A stretch of 64,000 bases of DNA from Aporhodopirellula rubra (GTDB lineage Bacteria > Planctomycetota > Planctomycetia > Pirellulales > Pirellulaceae): assembly GCF_014192335.1 (NCBI RefSeq), contig NZ_JACHXU010000024.1, forward strand, positions 1 to 64,000, in the 5' to 3' direction. Numbering within the stretch: position 1 is the first letter of the stretch; every line of letters starts with the position of its first letter. The notes below the pieces were generated by a model. That model was given only the letters and a program-made list of their open reading frames with translations. It did not search any database and had not been told where the DNA came from. Shown here in pieces: positions 33,805 to 42,399 of this stretch. The translations under genes and the position numbers were made by a program.

Positions 33805-34275
33805 AGGGCGTCGGGTGATCGATTTCTTCGAATGATCGGTTGAGGAAAATTCGGGGATCACGCGCGTGAATTTGATGTGCACCGCTGTTACTGGTCCCCT
33901 TTTCGCACGCATGTTGATTCGTGTGAGGTAGTCGTTTGGCCATGCTCAAACCGAGCTATTATTTGTAGGGAAATCTCGTCGATCGGTGGTGGTGAAGTCG
34001 CGGCTCGGTGGGTGCGTAGAGCAGATCATTTGTGAGAGGAAACTAAGGGTCTTTCCAACTGACAATACTACTATTGCAACCCGTGATGAGAGTCCTGCCG
34101 GCTTTCGATCTAGCGAGAGTTTGGCCGACGCGGAAAGTAGTTTTCTTTGGCTCCGCTACGGTATCTTGGCGATGTCGCCGGAGTTAGAATCGGTATGTAC
34201 AGAACACACGTCGCTCCTTCCATCTTGCAATGCGGCAGGATCTTCAAATCCGTCGATACGGAGACTGAACAAGTA
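33805..34275. other. Intergenic region
   Basis: About 470 bases between the DUF389 gene and the Gly/Tyr-rich exported protein. Nothing beyond chance open frames was seen. It should contain the promoter of the following two-gene unit. Confidence 0.35.
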
Positions 34276-35001
34276 ATGAACGTTTCGAAACTACGATTGT
34301 TGGTTTGCAGTTTTGCGGTACTGCTGACGTATCACGTTGCCACCGCCCAAGATGCTGGGGATCCTCGCTACGGAACCGGCTACAACAGCAGTTACGACTA
34401 CAGCATGAATCCGGGTGTCTATTCCGGATACGGCTATGGCTACGGTCGATACGGTGGCGGACACGCCTCGACGGCGGAGGAAGGCATGGCCCGTGGAATG
34501 GCGGATGTGATCCGATCACGTGGTCAAGCGTCCGTTGATTACGCGCAAGCGGCCACGGAGTCCGAGCGTGCGAGAAGGGCGTATTTGGAGAATCGAAACT
34601 TCGCCATCAGCAGTTTTGTCGAAAACCGTGCGATTCGCGATGAATTCCGCAAGAAACAATCGGACGCGAAGAAGGAGAAATTGGCGGCGTACATTAAGAG
34701 TCGCGAATATCAACCTTTGTCGAGTTCGGACTTCTACGAGCCGACGGGCAAGATCAGTTGGCCGATCGGATTGATGCACCCGCATGACGAGAAGGGACGC
34801 AAAGAAATCGAGGAGTTGTTCGCGAAGCGTGCTGAGGAAGGAACGCTGCCGCCGGAAGATTACATTCGATTAAACAAGCTACTCAACCTTTGGGTGTACC
34901 ACGTCGAAGATCACAGCGGCGATTTTTCGGCGAGTGAACTGACGCGATCCGTTCGATTTCTTCGACGGTTGGAAAAGATGGTGAAGGAGGACTACCAATG
35001 A
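34276..35001 (+). CDS. Exported protein with Gly/Tyr-rich N-terminus and helical charged body
   Basis: Start at ATG 34276 gives a signal peptide (MNVSKLRLLVCSFAVLLTYHVATA, cleavage before QDAGD) and a 241-residue protein. After cleavage comes a Gly/Tyr-rich stretch (YSGYGYGYGRYGGGHAS, about 50-65), then a long charged helical region (about 70-150; Arg, Lys, Glu) that is likely a coiled coil, and a C-terminal part with WPIGLMHPHDEKGRKEI. It ends in an ATGA overlap with the HEAT-repeat gene, so the two are coupled. No family is recognised; a structural or adaptor role outside the cytoplasm is a guess. Confidence 0.85.
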   Translation: MNVSKLRLLVCSFAVLLTYHVATAQDAGDPRYGTGYNSSYDYSMNPGVYSGYGYGYGRYGGGHASTAEEGMARGMADVIRSRGQASVDYAQAATESERARRAYLENRNFAISSFVENRAIRDEFRKKQSDAKKEKLAAYIKSREYQPLSSSDFYEPTGKISWPIGLMHPHDEKGRKEIEELFAKRAEEGTLPPEDYIRLNKLLNLWVYHVEDHSGDFSASELTRSVRFLRRLEKMVKEDYQ

Positions 35002-36785
35002 GTTCACGCGACTCTTCGGGTGATCGTTCCCGTACGCCTTTGCTTCTCACCTCTTCTGATTCAATCACTCCACCTGGTTTCCTCACCGTGAAAAAACGAG
35101 CCTATCGCATTCTCGCCGGTTGTTTGATGTGCCTGTCCCCGATCGGGATGGGAGCGTTGTCATGCAATCCTGAATTGGTGACCGCACAAGATTCCGCCAC
35201 CGCTGCGTCGAGCGTGGCGACGCTCGTCGAATCACTCGACAGTGACGATCCTGCCGAACGTTGGAAAGTGGCACGGGAGCTGGGACGTCTCGGTCCGGCA
35301 GCCCAAGACGCGCTGCCATCGCTTTTGTCGGCCACCAACGACAACGAATCTTCGGTCCGCAAACACGCAATCGTCGCACTTGGCCGAATCGGTGACGGCA
35401 GTCCGGATGTGATCGAGGGGCTGATTAAGGCTGTCGGTGATCCTGATTCAGGGAACCGAATCGCCGCAGCGAATTCGCTTCGCGAGTTGGTCGATGATCC
35501 GGAGGTGCTCGTTCCGATTGCCGTGTCGATCATGGAAAAGGAGCACCCACTGTTCGCGAGCCGTTTGGTCGAAACGATCGTCATGCGTGGTGAACGTGCG
35601 GTCCCGTTTTTGAACGCGGCGCTGAAAAACGATCGTGCCGCCTATTGGGCGTGCATTGCGATTGAAGAAATCGGCGAATCGGCAGCACCCACGGTTCCCG
35701 CATTGGTCGAATTGTTGAAGGGCGATCCTGAAGACGATGTCAAAGTCCAAGCGATTTTGGCGCTAGCGAAAATCGGACCGGCTGCGAAAGTTGCTCAGCC
35801 GCAAATTATGGCGGCGCTCGAAAATACCTCCAATCAATCGATTCAAACCGCCGCTGCGTTTGCGGCAGGAGCGTTGGGATTTGTTGACGCGACGGCAAAT
35901 TTGGAATCGTCCCGCGACAGCGACGAACCGTTGCTTTCCTTGGTGTCCTACTGGGCACTTGCTAAATTGCATCCCGGCGACGCCGCGCGTCTGAAGGCAG
36001 CCGTGGATCAGTTGGTCAGCAGCCTCAGCAGTGACGACGCGAGTCTTCGGCTCGCTGCGGCCAAGGGGCTGCAATCGTTGCCGGTCGATCCTGAAGTGCT
36101 CGGCCCCAAACTGATCGAGGTGCTGAACGACTCTGATCCCGTCGTCGCACATAACTTGGTCGACGCTCTGGCCAGCCTCGGTGAGCCGGCGGCTGAAAAG
36201 GCGGCTAATGCACTGTCGAACGAGGAAATGCGTGAACTCGCCGTAGCGGTACTCGAAGAACTTGGCGATCAAGCGAAACCGGCGATGCCCAGTATCGTTA
36301 GTGCTCTCGCAACGGCCGAGGGCGAGTTTCGAAACCAACTTCAAACCGTCGTTGGCCAAATCGGTCCGGACGCCGCATCGGCTACAGACGAATTGATCCG
36401 GTCGCTCGACGATGGCGAGGAATCCATTCGCATCGGTGCCCTGTTTGCTCTTGGAAACATTGGGCCGTGTGCTGCCGCCGCGGCAGCCAAAGTCGTCTCC
36501 GTCATGGAGGAAACTGACGAACCGTTCGAAAAGCTTCTTGCGGCGTGGACGATCTCAAAAATCAGTCCGTCGGACGAAGCGATGGCCGCGAAGGTCGTGC
36601 CCGTGTTGATCGAGGGACTGCGGTTCCCCGACGGACGTGTTCAAGCGGAAGCGATCACGGCACTCGGTTCGCTGGGTTCCGCCGCGAGCGCCGCCGCCGA
36701 TGAACTGACCTCGCTGGCGAACAACGAGTCCGCCCCTGACGAACTGCGAGAACTCGCCAAGCAAGCCGCGTCGGCGGTGAAGTAG
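34998..36785 (+). CDS. Exported HEAT-repeat protein
   Basis: A 595-residue protein built almost entirely of HEAT/PBS-lyase-type helical repeats (from about 75 to 590; e.g. ELGRLGPAAQDALPSLL, HAIVALGRIGD, ALFALGNIGPCAAAA). AAGGAGG at 34984-34990 sits 7 bases before ATG 34998, supporting this start, which overlaps the previous stop (ATGA). A hydrophobic export segment appears only at residues 33-56 (RILAGCLMCLSPIGMGAL), so an alternative GTG at 35088 would give a more usual signal peptide. HEAT arrays are protein-binding scaffolds. With its coupled partner it probably forms a periplasmic complex. Partners are unknown. Confidence 0.88.
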   Translation: MSSRDSSGDRSRTPLLLTSSDSITPPGFLTVKKRAYRILAGCLMCLSPIGMGALSCNPELVTAQDSATAASSVATLVESLDSDDPAERWKVARELGRLGPAAQDALPSLLSATNDNESSVRKHAIVALGRIGDGSPDVIEGLIKAVGDPDSGNRIAAANSLRELVDDPEVLVPIAVSIMEKEHPLFASRLVETIVMRGERAVPFLNAALKNDRAAYWACIAIEEIGESAAPTVPALVELLKGDPEDDVKVQAILALAKIGPAAKVAQPQIMAALENTSNQSIQTAAAFAAGALGFVDATANLESSRDSDEPLLSLVSYWALAKLHPGDAARLKAAVDQLVSSLSSDDASLRLAAAKGLQSLPVDPEVLGPKLIEVLNDSDPVVAHNLVDALASLGEPAAEKAANALSNEEMRELAVAVLEELGDQAKPAMPSIVSALATAEGEFRNQLQTVVGQIGPDAASATDELIRSLDDGEESIRIGALFALGNIGPCAAAAAAKVVSVMEETDEPFEKLLAAWTISKISPSDEAMAAKVVPVLIEGLRFPDGRVQAEAITALGSLGSAASAAADELTSLANNESAPDELRELAKQAASAVK

Positions 36786-36921
36786 TCGACGCGTGATCTA
36801 TCGGCGAGAGGTAGGCGGCGGACGTGTCCTTTTTTGATTGAGTTTGCCGCGGTGATCGACGGCGTGAGAATCGCCGTCACCGCATTCCAATAACATGTTG
36901 CTGCCTCCTGGAGAGTTTCTG

Positions 36922-37542
36922 ATGAATGACGTCCAAGAACACCACGAAAAAGAGATCCAAGGATTTGCCGCCCACGAACTTTCTCGATTGAGCAAAGAGT
37001 GGTGGTGTTTTCTGGTCATCGGAATTTTGCTGGTCATCGGTGGGATCGCATCGATCGCGTATCCCTGGTTCACGTCGCTCGGCGTGGTCGTGTTTCTCGG
37101 CGCGGTGCTGATCATCAGCGGCGTAACGACAATCATCAGTGCATTTTGGGCGCGAGAATGGAGTGCGTTCATGTTGCAGATTTTGGTCGGGATCGTGTAC
37201 CTCGTAACCGGGTTTGTCATTACTGACGCTCCGCTGACGTCACTCGCGTTGTTGACCCTGATGCTCGCGGGTTTCTTCGTCATCGCCGGTGGTTTTCGAA
37301 TCGTGACGGCGTTGATCGTGCAATATCCTCAGTGGGGATGGCACTTGTTCAACGGTGTCGTGACCTCGATGTTGGGACTCATCATCTTCCGCAGCTTCCG
37401 GCAACTGCCCGAAGAGCCTTCAGGTGTTCTTTGGATCATCGGATTGCTCGTGGGGCTCGAGCTGCTTTTCAACGGCTGGACGTGGATCATGCTCGCGCTT
37501 GTGATGCGAAAACTGCCGGTGCCGAAGAGCGGTCAAGCTTAA
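36922..37542 (+). CDS. HdeD-family (DUF308) membrane protein
   Basis: A 206-residue membrane protein. ATG 36922 is chosen because GGAG lies 8 bases before it; a frame from 36895 would add 9 residues. After a charged N-terminus there are six membrane helices in three pairs, with the family's repeated pattern (LLVIGGIASIAYPWFTSLGV, VFLGAVLIISGVTTI). HdeD-type proteins are linked with acid resistance in enterobacteria; in other bacteria the function is unknown. Single gene between the HEAT-repeat gene and the GDPD gene, all on the plus strand. Confidence 0.9.
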   Translation: MNDVQEHHEKEIQGFAAHELSRLSKEWWCFLVIGILLVIGGIASIAYPWFTSLGVVVFLGAVLIISGVTTIISAFWAREWSAFMLQILVGIVYLVTGFVITDAPLTSLALLTLMLAGFFVIAGGFRIVTALIVQYPQWGWHLFNGVVTSMLGLIIFRSFRQLPEEPSGVLWIIGLLVGLELLFNGWTWIMLALVMRKLPVPKSGQA

Positions 37543-37633
37543 TACGAATCGCGAGGACCAAGTATCGCCAACGCGATCGGATCGATTTGGCGCCCCTTGA
37601 TCCGGTGATCATCTTCGAAGGATTCGATAAGAA

Positions 37634-39505
37634 ATGGCAGAAGACCCCATCGCTGATTCGCGTGCGGTGCTCATTCGTGCCGCGTCTGATTTCCGTGCGA
37701 ACTGGAAGTCGCTCGCTGTGACTGGTGCAGCGTTTAAGATCATCGCGTTCATTGTGCTGACGCCACTCGTTGGCGTTTTGTTTCGAACGTTGATCGCACT
37801 CTCAGGATCGTCGATTCTCACCGACGTCGATATTGCGTATCTCTTTCTGCGTCCCGTCGGATTGGCGTGCGTGATCGTCACGGGGGCATGCTGGTTGGGG
37901 ATCATCGCCCTGGAACAAACGGCCTTGCTGGGCATTTTGTGTGCTTCGGAGCTTGATCGGCGGCTGAGTTTTGTGGGAGCGTTGCGATTCGCTGCCGCAA
38001 ACGCTTGGAAGGTCGTGCAATTGACTGGGCGTGTGCTGGTTTGGCTGCTGTTGGTGTTGTTGCCTTTTGCCGTCGTCGCAGGGGTGACGTACGTGACGCT
38101 GCTGTCGAACTACGACATCAACTATTACTTGACCGAGAAACCACCGGTTTTCATTGCTGCCGTGTGTGTCGGGGGAATGCTGCTCGCCGTGCTCGGTGCG
38201 ATTTTGCTTCGCGCATTCACAGGATGGTTATTCGCACTGCCTTTGCTGTTGTTTGAAAACGTGTCTCCCTCGCAGTCGCTACGTCAAAGCAACGAGCGGG
38301 CGACCGGTCATCGCCGGACGATCGTATTGTTTATCGTCGGTTGGATCATCGCGACATCCGGAATGGCATTGATCGCGACTGGAGTGGTCGCGGCCGTTGG
38401 GAATCTGTTGGTGCAGGATGGAACCGCGTCACTGCGATACTTGATGGTCACGGTCGGATTGACTCTGTCGGTTTGGGCATTCGCCAACGTGACCATCAAC
38501 CTGCTCACCACGACAACATTCGCCGCTATCCTTTTTAATCTCTATCGCTATCGCGGCAGTGGAAACCTTTCTGCGGTGAGTTTGGGCCAGGCGATCTCGT
38601 CAACCAATCAAACCGGTCTGGGGATAACACGCACACGATTGATTATGGCAGGTGTCGTGGGTGTCGTCGTCGCCGCGACCGTTGGTGCATTTGCGATTCA
38701 AAGTGTGCGGTTGGAGGATGATGTTGAGGTGATGGCACACCGTGGGGCGTCGGCGGTGGCGCCCGAGAACACGATGGCGGCGTTTGAGCGAGCGATCGAG
38801 GATGGTGCTGATTGGATCGAACTCGACGTGCAGGAAACGTCCGACGGTGAAGTCGTCGTGCTACATGACAGCGACTTCATGAAGCTCGGTGGAAACCCAC
38901 TGAAAATTTGGGACGCGACGATCGATGATTTGTCCGACATTGATATCGGAAGTCGAATCGCGACCGAATTCGCTAGTGAAAGAACGCCGTTGCTTTCTGA
39001 CGTTCTGAGGGCGTGCAAAGGTAGAATCGGAGTCAATATCGAGCTGAAGTATTACGGACACGATCAAGATCTCGAGCAACGAGTCGTCGATGTCGTCGAA
39101 GCCGAAGGCATGGTTTCCGACGTGTTGGCGATGTCGCTCAAGCGAGATGGTGTGCGAAAGCTCAAGTCACTCCGTCCCGATTGGAAGGTTGGGCTGTTGA
39201 TGTCAGTTTCGGCGGGAGATCTACGCAAAATCGACGTGGACTTCCTAGCCGTCAACGCGGGCTTCGCCTCTCGTAGTTTCATTGCGTCCGCACACGCTTC
39301 CGGGATGGATGTTTATGTCTGGACCGTCAACGATCCTGTGACGATGTCGACAATGATCGGCCGCGGTGTTGACGGATTGCTAACGGATCGACCTGCTCTC
39401 GCGCGAAAGGTCTTGAAGCAGCGTGCTGCAATGAGTGCCCCGGAACGATTAATGCTCGAATTGGCCGGTCTGCTGCGAACGGATCCGCCCATCGCCGAAC
39501 AGTGA
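37634..39505 (+). CDS. Membrane-anchored glycerophosphodiester phosphodiesterase
   Basis: A 623-residue protein in two halves. Residues 1-350 form a membrane domain of about 7-8 helices, resembling the membrane domain often fused to GDPD enzymes. Residues 365-600 are a GDPD TIM barrel: MAHRGASAVAPENTMAAF holds the catalytic His and the conserved Arg and Glu-Asn; WIELDVQETSDGEVVVLHD gives the metal-binding Glu/Asp and second His. Such enzymes hydrolyse glycerophosphodiesters to glycerol-3-phosphate and an alcohol. The catalytic part follows a last membrane segment and should lie on one face of the membrane; which face is not clear. A role in lipid or glycerophosphate turnover is inferred. Confidence 0.92.
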   Translation: MAEDPIADSRAVLIRAASDFRANWKSLAVTGAAFKIIAFIVLTPLVGVLFRTLIALSGSSILTDVDIAYLFLRPVGLACVIVTGACWLGIIALEQTALLGILCASELDRRLSFVGALRFAAANAWKVVQLTGRVLVWLLLVLLPFAVVAGVTYVTLLSNYDINYYLTEKPPVFIAAVCVGGMLLAVLGAILLRAFTGWLFALPLLLFENVSPSQSLRQSNERATGHRRTIVLFIVGWIIATSGMALIATGVVAAVGNLLVQDGTASLRYLMVTVGLTLSVWAFANVTINLLTTTTFAAILFNLYRYRGSGNLSAVSLGQAISSTNQTGLGITRTRLIMAGVVGVVVAATVGAFAIQSVRLEDDVEVMAHRGASAVAPENTMAAFERAIEDGADWIELDVQETSDGEVVVLHDSDFMKLGGNPLKIWDATIDDLSDIDIGSRIATEFASERTPLLSDVLRACKGRIGVNIELKYYGHDQDLEQRVVDVVEAEGMVSDVLAMSLKRDGVRKLKSLRPDWKVGLLMSVSAGDLRKIDVDFLAVNAGFASRSFIASAHASGMDVYVWTVNDPVTMSTMIGRGVDGLLTDRPALARKVLKQRAAMSAPERLMLELAGLLRTDPPIAEQ

Positions 39506-39593
39506 ATGTTTCTCCACCAGCGTAATGCACGGCAATCGGCTAATTCAATGAACACGTTCACGGCAATTCGAATTGCCGGCTTTCCCCACAACG

Positions 39594-40403
39594 ATGGACC
39601 TTCCGATGTCCCCTAGTCCTTCTACCGTGCACAGCCTACGTCGTGTGTTCATGCAAGCGTTCGTCGTGCATGACATTACCGAACCACTGGTTTCGTTCGA
39701 TGATTTCGCGCCGACGAGCCAGGTCCGCGAATTGATGGAAGAGGGACATTATGAGGTCGTTGGTATACGCCAGAGAGGACGGATTGAGGGCTACATGGAA
39801 ATCGACGACGTAAGCGATGGAACATGTGGCGACTTCATGAAACCGTTCGATGATTCGCAGGTGATTTTGAGTGCGGCACCGCTGCCCGAGTTAGTGTTGC
39901 GTTTGCGAGATCAGCGGCGTCTTTTCGTTTCGACATTTGGACGCGTCGGCGGAATCGTCAGTCGCAGCGACCTCGATAAGCCGCCGGTTCGAATGTGGTT
40001 GTTTGGCATGGTCACACTCATCGAAATGCGATTCGGTCGATTGATCGAGCAATACTGTCCCGGCGAGAGTTGGCGAGAATTCTTGTCAGCCAGCCGCGTG
40101 GAGAAGGCAGAGAAACTGTTGCTCGAACGAGATCGGCGTAACCAAAGCGTTACGTTGTTGGATTGCCTTCAACTCTCTGACAAATCCCAAATCGTCGCAC
40201 GAAGTCCTACCCTTCGCGGACTCACGCGATTCGAATCACGTCGGCAAGTCGAGCAGACGGCCAAAATGCTCGAGAAGCTCCGCAACAATCTGGCGCATTG
40301 CCAAACCATCACCACCGGAGACTGGGAAGCGATCTTGATCTTGTCTGAAAACCTCGACAACGTGCTCGATGGTCCTCCGGGGTTGCATGAAGACGCATCG
40401 TAG
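39594..40403 (+). CDS. CBS-domain-like protein with helical C-terminal domain
   Basis: About 269 residues from ATG 39594 (a TTG at 39573 and an ATG at 39606 are alternatives). The first ~150 residues follow the CBS pattern: a weak first motif (VSFDDFAPTSQVRELMEEGHYEVVGI) and a second ending in GGIVSRSDLDKPPVRMW. CBS pairs bind adenine nucleotides and act as sensors. The rest (about 155-270) is mostly helical, with LIEMRFGRLIEQYC and LRNNLAHCQTI, a combination reminiscent of nucleotide-binding or HEPN-like helical domains, but I cannot name it. Cytoplasmic. It is convergent with the bestrophin gene. Confidence 0.82.
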   Translation: MDLPMSPSPSTVHSLRRVFMQAFVVHDITEPLVSFDDFAPTSQVRELMEEGHYEVVGIRQRGRIEGYMEIDDVSDGTCGDFMKPFDDSQVILSAAPLPELVLRLRDQRRLFVSTFGRVGGIVSRSDLDKPPVRMWLFGMVTLIEMRFGRLIEQYCPGESWREFLSASRVEKAEKLLLERDRRNQSVTLLDCLQLSDKSQIVARSPTLRGLTRFESRRQVEQTAKMLEKLRNNLAHCQTITTGDWEAILILSENLDNVLDGPPGLHEDAS

Positions 40404-40434
40404 GACGCAGAGGCTGCGTTCGCCGGTACGCGGT

Positions 40435-40454
40435 CCACCGTTTGGCGACGGTGG
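40435..40454. terminator. Hairpin between convergent genes
   Basis: CCACCG (40435-40440) pairs with CGGTGG (40449-40454) around an 8-base loop in the 71-base gap between the CBS gene and the bestrophin gene. The stem is the same as the core of the hairpin at 20484-20505. There is no T-run; a terminator role rests on position. Confidence 0.4.
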
Positions 40455-40474
40455 TTACTGGAGAAATGCGATGT

Positions 40475-41383
40475 CTAGTAGAGGACACCATCGACCGGTT
40501 CGAGTTTGTCGGGCCATTCTGTCTCACCCAACATTTGTCGAATGTTGATTTCGATCGTGCGTGACAATGCGAGCGTTGGGGTGTCTGAGGGGCGATTGCT
40601 GAACGGGTCCTGTAGATAGATCGCAACGTGATCGACCAGGAGGAATCCCAGTGAGAGAGAGAGTGAGATGAAAATGAGCCCAGGCGTTGGAACCTGAACC
40701 AAACCGAATGGCAGAAAGAGCACGAAACCGTAGATGAGTCCGTGTACCATCCGGCTGTAGAGGGCGGGAAAGGGAGTGTTTTTGATACGCTCGCAACCGC
40801 CCATCGAATTCGTGAGTCGTGTTAGCGTTCGTTCCAATTCGACGAACTCATAAAGCTCGATTTGATTTTGTTCCCTCAATCGCCGAAGTTCGATGGCTTG
40901 GCGATGCAAGATCGCATTGGGAACGTTGTTGCTGGTCCGATACGTGTCGATCTCATCACGGCCGATGAGTTCATCCATTCCAATGAATGGATCTCCGGCA
41001 CGGAGATTACGACTCAACGCGTAACACCACGCAGCGTGCCTAAACGCCATCTGTTGAACCGTTGGACTGATCTCTTTGGAAACATTTTCTGTTTTTGAGA
41101 AGGCGATCAGTTGGCGAACCCACGTGCGGGAATCGTTCACGATCGCGCCCCACAAGGTTCTCGCTTCCCACCATCGGTCGTAGCTTGAGTTCGTTCGGAA
41201 GGCGAGCAAGAGTCCGATGACGGTGCCCAAGACACCAAGAATCGCGATCGGAAATTCGTATTCCTCGAGGTGGTAGGCGATGTCGATCCAAGAGACCAAC
41301 AGCACGTACCCTATGATCGGGAGCATGGGCAACCATAACTCGCCCACCATGCGCCATGTGCTCCGAGACGTATCAACAATCAT
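40475..41383 (-). CDS. Bestrophin-family (UPF0187) anion channel
   Basis: A 302-residue membrane protein. LAFRTNSSYDRWWEAR and ERIKNTPFPALY are family signatures, the latter covering the neck and ion path in bestrophins; DPFSNRPSDTP near the end corresponds to the region after the last helix. About four membrane helices. Family members conduct chloride or other anions, and bacterial ones can conduct cations. Start ATG 41383. Minus strand, 62 bases downstream of the tandem UspA gene, so both may be on one transcript. Confidence 0.92.
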   Translation of the reverse strand: MIVDTSRSTWRMVGELWLPMLPIIGYVLLVSWIDIAYHLEEYEFPIAILGVLGTVIGLLLAFRTNSSYDRWWEARTLWGAIVNDSRTWVRQLIAFSKTENVSKEISPTVQQMAFRHAAWCYALSRNLRAGDPFIGMDELIGRDEIDTYRTSNNVPNAILHRQAIELRRLREQNQIELYEFVELERTLTRLTNSMGGCERIKNTPFPALYSRMVHGLIYGFVLFLPFGLVQVPTPGLIFISLSLSLGFLLVDHVAIYLQDPFSNRPSDTPTLALSRTIEINIRQMLGETEWPDKLEPVDGVLY

Positions 41384-41445
41384 CAGTCAATCGGCAACGC
41401 TTTTCTACGAGTTTGGAAATCGGTCGTGACTTTGTAAGCAACCGG

Positions 41446-42315
41446 CTATCGTGCCGGGATGGCCAGGACGGGACACGGAGCGTGCCGCAGCACTTTTTCG
41501 GTCGTTGTCCCACGTAAAACGTCGAGCAGTCCTTGCTCGCCATCGGTCACCATGATGATCAGGTTGACTTTGGCGTCGCGTGCGAAGGAGAGGATTTCGG
41601 TGGCTGGGTCGCCTTGTTGAGAGATTCGCCGGACGTTGCGAGACGTACCAGAGATTTCAACGTGTGGGAACTCGGACTCCGCCCCGACATGCAGCAACGT
41701 CATGTCAGCCTGCTCGTCACCAAATGCCGCCATCGCTCGGAGGCCTCGCTCAACAGCTTCCTCGGCGTCGGGTTCATGATCAACCGGAACCAATACGTGA
41801 TTCATGGTCACGCGGCCGGTTTCGACGTCCACACATCCACGCGAGTGTTTGGGGACGAACAATGTCGGGATTGAGAGATTCGAAACTTTGTCGGCGACAC
41901 GTTCTGCGGTCGATGGTATCAACAGTGATGCGAATCCATCACGTCCCGCTGTCGATAGCACGACCATGTCGATCGGTCTTTGTTGGCAATACTCCGCGAT
42001 TGCGTCCGGGACGTCGCTGCCATAGCTGACCACTTCGGAAATCTCAATTCCGAGATCCGTGACATCCGACCGTGCGTCACCCGACGCGATCAATCCCCAT
42101 GTTTCCAGCATTGTTCGGATCGAAGGAAACTGGTTCCAGTCTTCAACTGGAACGTCGTCTTGGTCATCCCCGTACGCGGCGGGATCGGTTTCAACGTGCA
42201 ACAGATCGAGAGTCGCCTTGTTGTTGACTGCGATACGCACCGCATGAGCCAACGCGACACTGGATTCAGTGCTGAAGTCGGTCGGATGCAAAATGAATCG
42301 GGCGGGCTTGCTCAC
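41446..42315 (-). CDS. Tandem universal stress protein (two UspA domains)
   Basis: A 289-residue cytoplasmic protein with two UspA domains (about 4-155 and 157-289). Domain 1 begins RFILHPTDFSTESSVALA; domain 2 begins NHVLVPVDHEPDAEEAV and ends with TDGEQGLLDVLRGTTTEKVL and CPVLAIPAR, close to the ATP-binding pattern G-x2-G-x9-G. The first domain's loop is STAGRDGFASLLIPSTAERV, where the nucleotide pattern is weaker. Start is GTG 42315. It lies 84 bases downstream of where the RND gene ends is on the same strand, so it could be regulated with the pump or separately. A stress-related role is inferred. Confidence 0.9.
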   Translation of the reverse strand: MSKPARFILHPTDFSTESSVALAHAVRIAVNNKATLDLLHVETDPAAYGDDQDDVPVEDWNQFPSIRTMLETWGLIASGDARSDVTDLGIEISEVVSYGSDVPDAIAEYCQQRPIDMVVLSTAGRDGFASLLIPSTAERVADKVSNLSIPTLFVPKHSRGCVDVETGRVTMNHVLVPVDHEPDAEEAVERGLRAMAAFGDEQADMTLLHVGAESEFPHVEISGTSRNVRRISQQGDPATEILSFARDAKVNLIIMVTDGEQGLLDVLRGTTTEKVLRHAPCPVLAIPAR

Positions 42316-42399
42316 GTTGTTAGGAAATTCCGTATTCGGCGCTAAGGTGTTTGACGGACCGGTGTGAACCCATTGGGGATCGCCCCCGGGGCTCGTATT

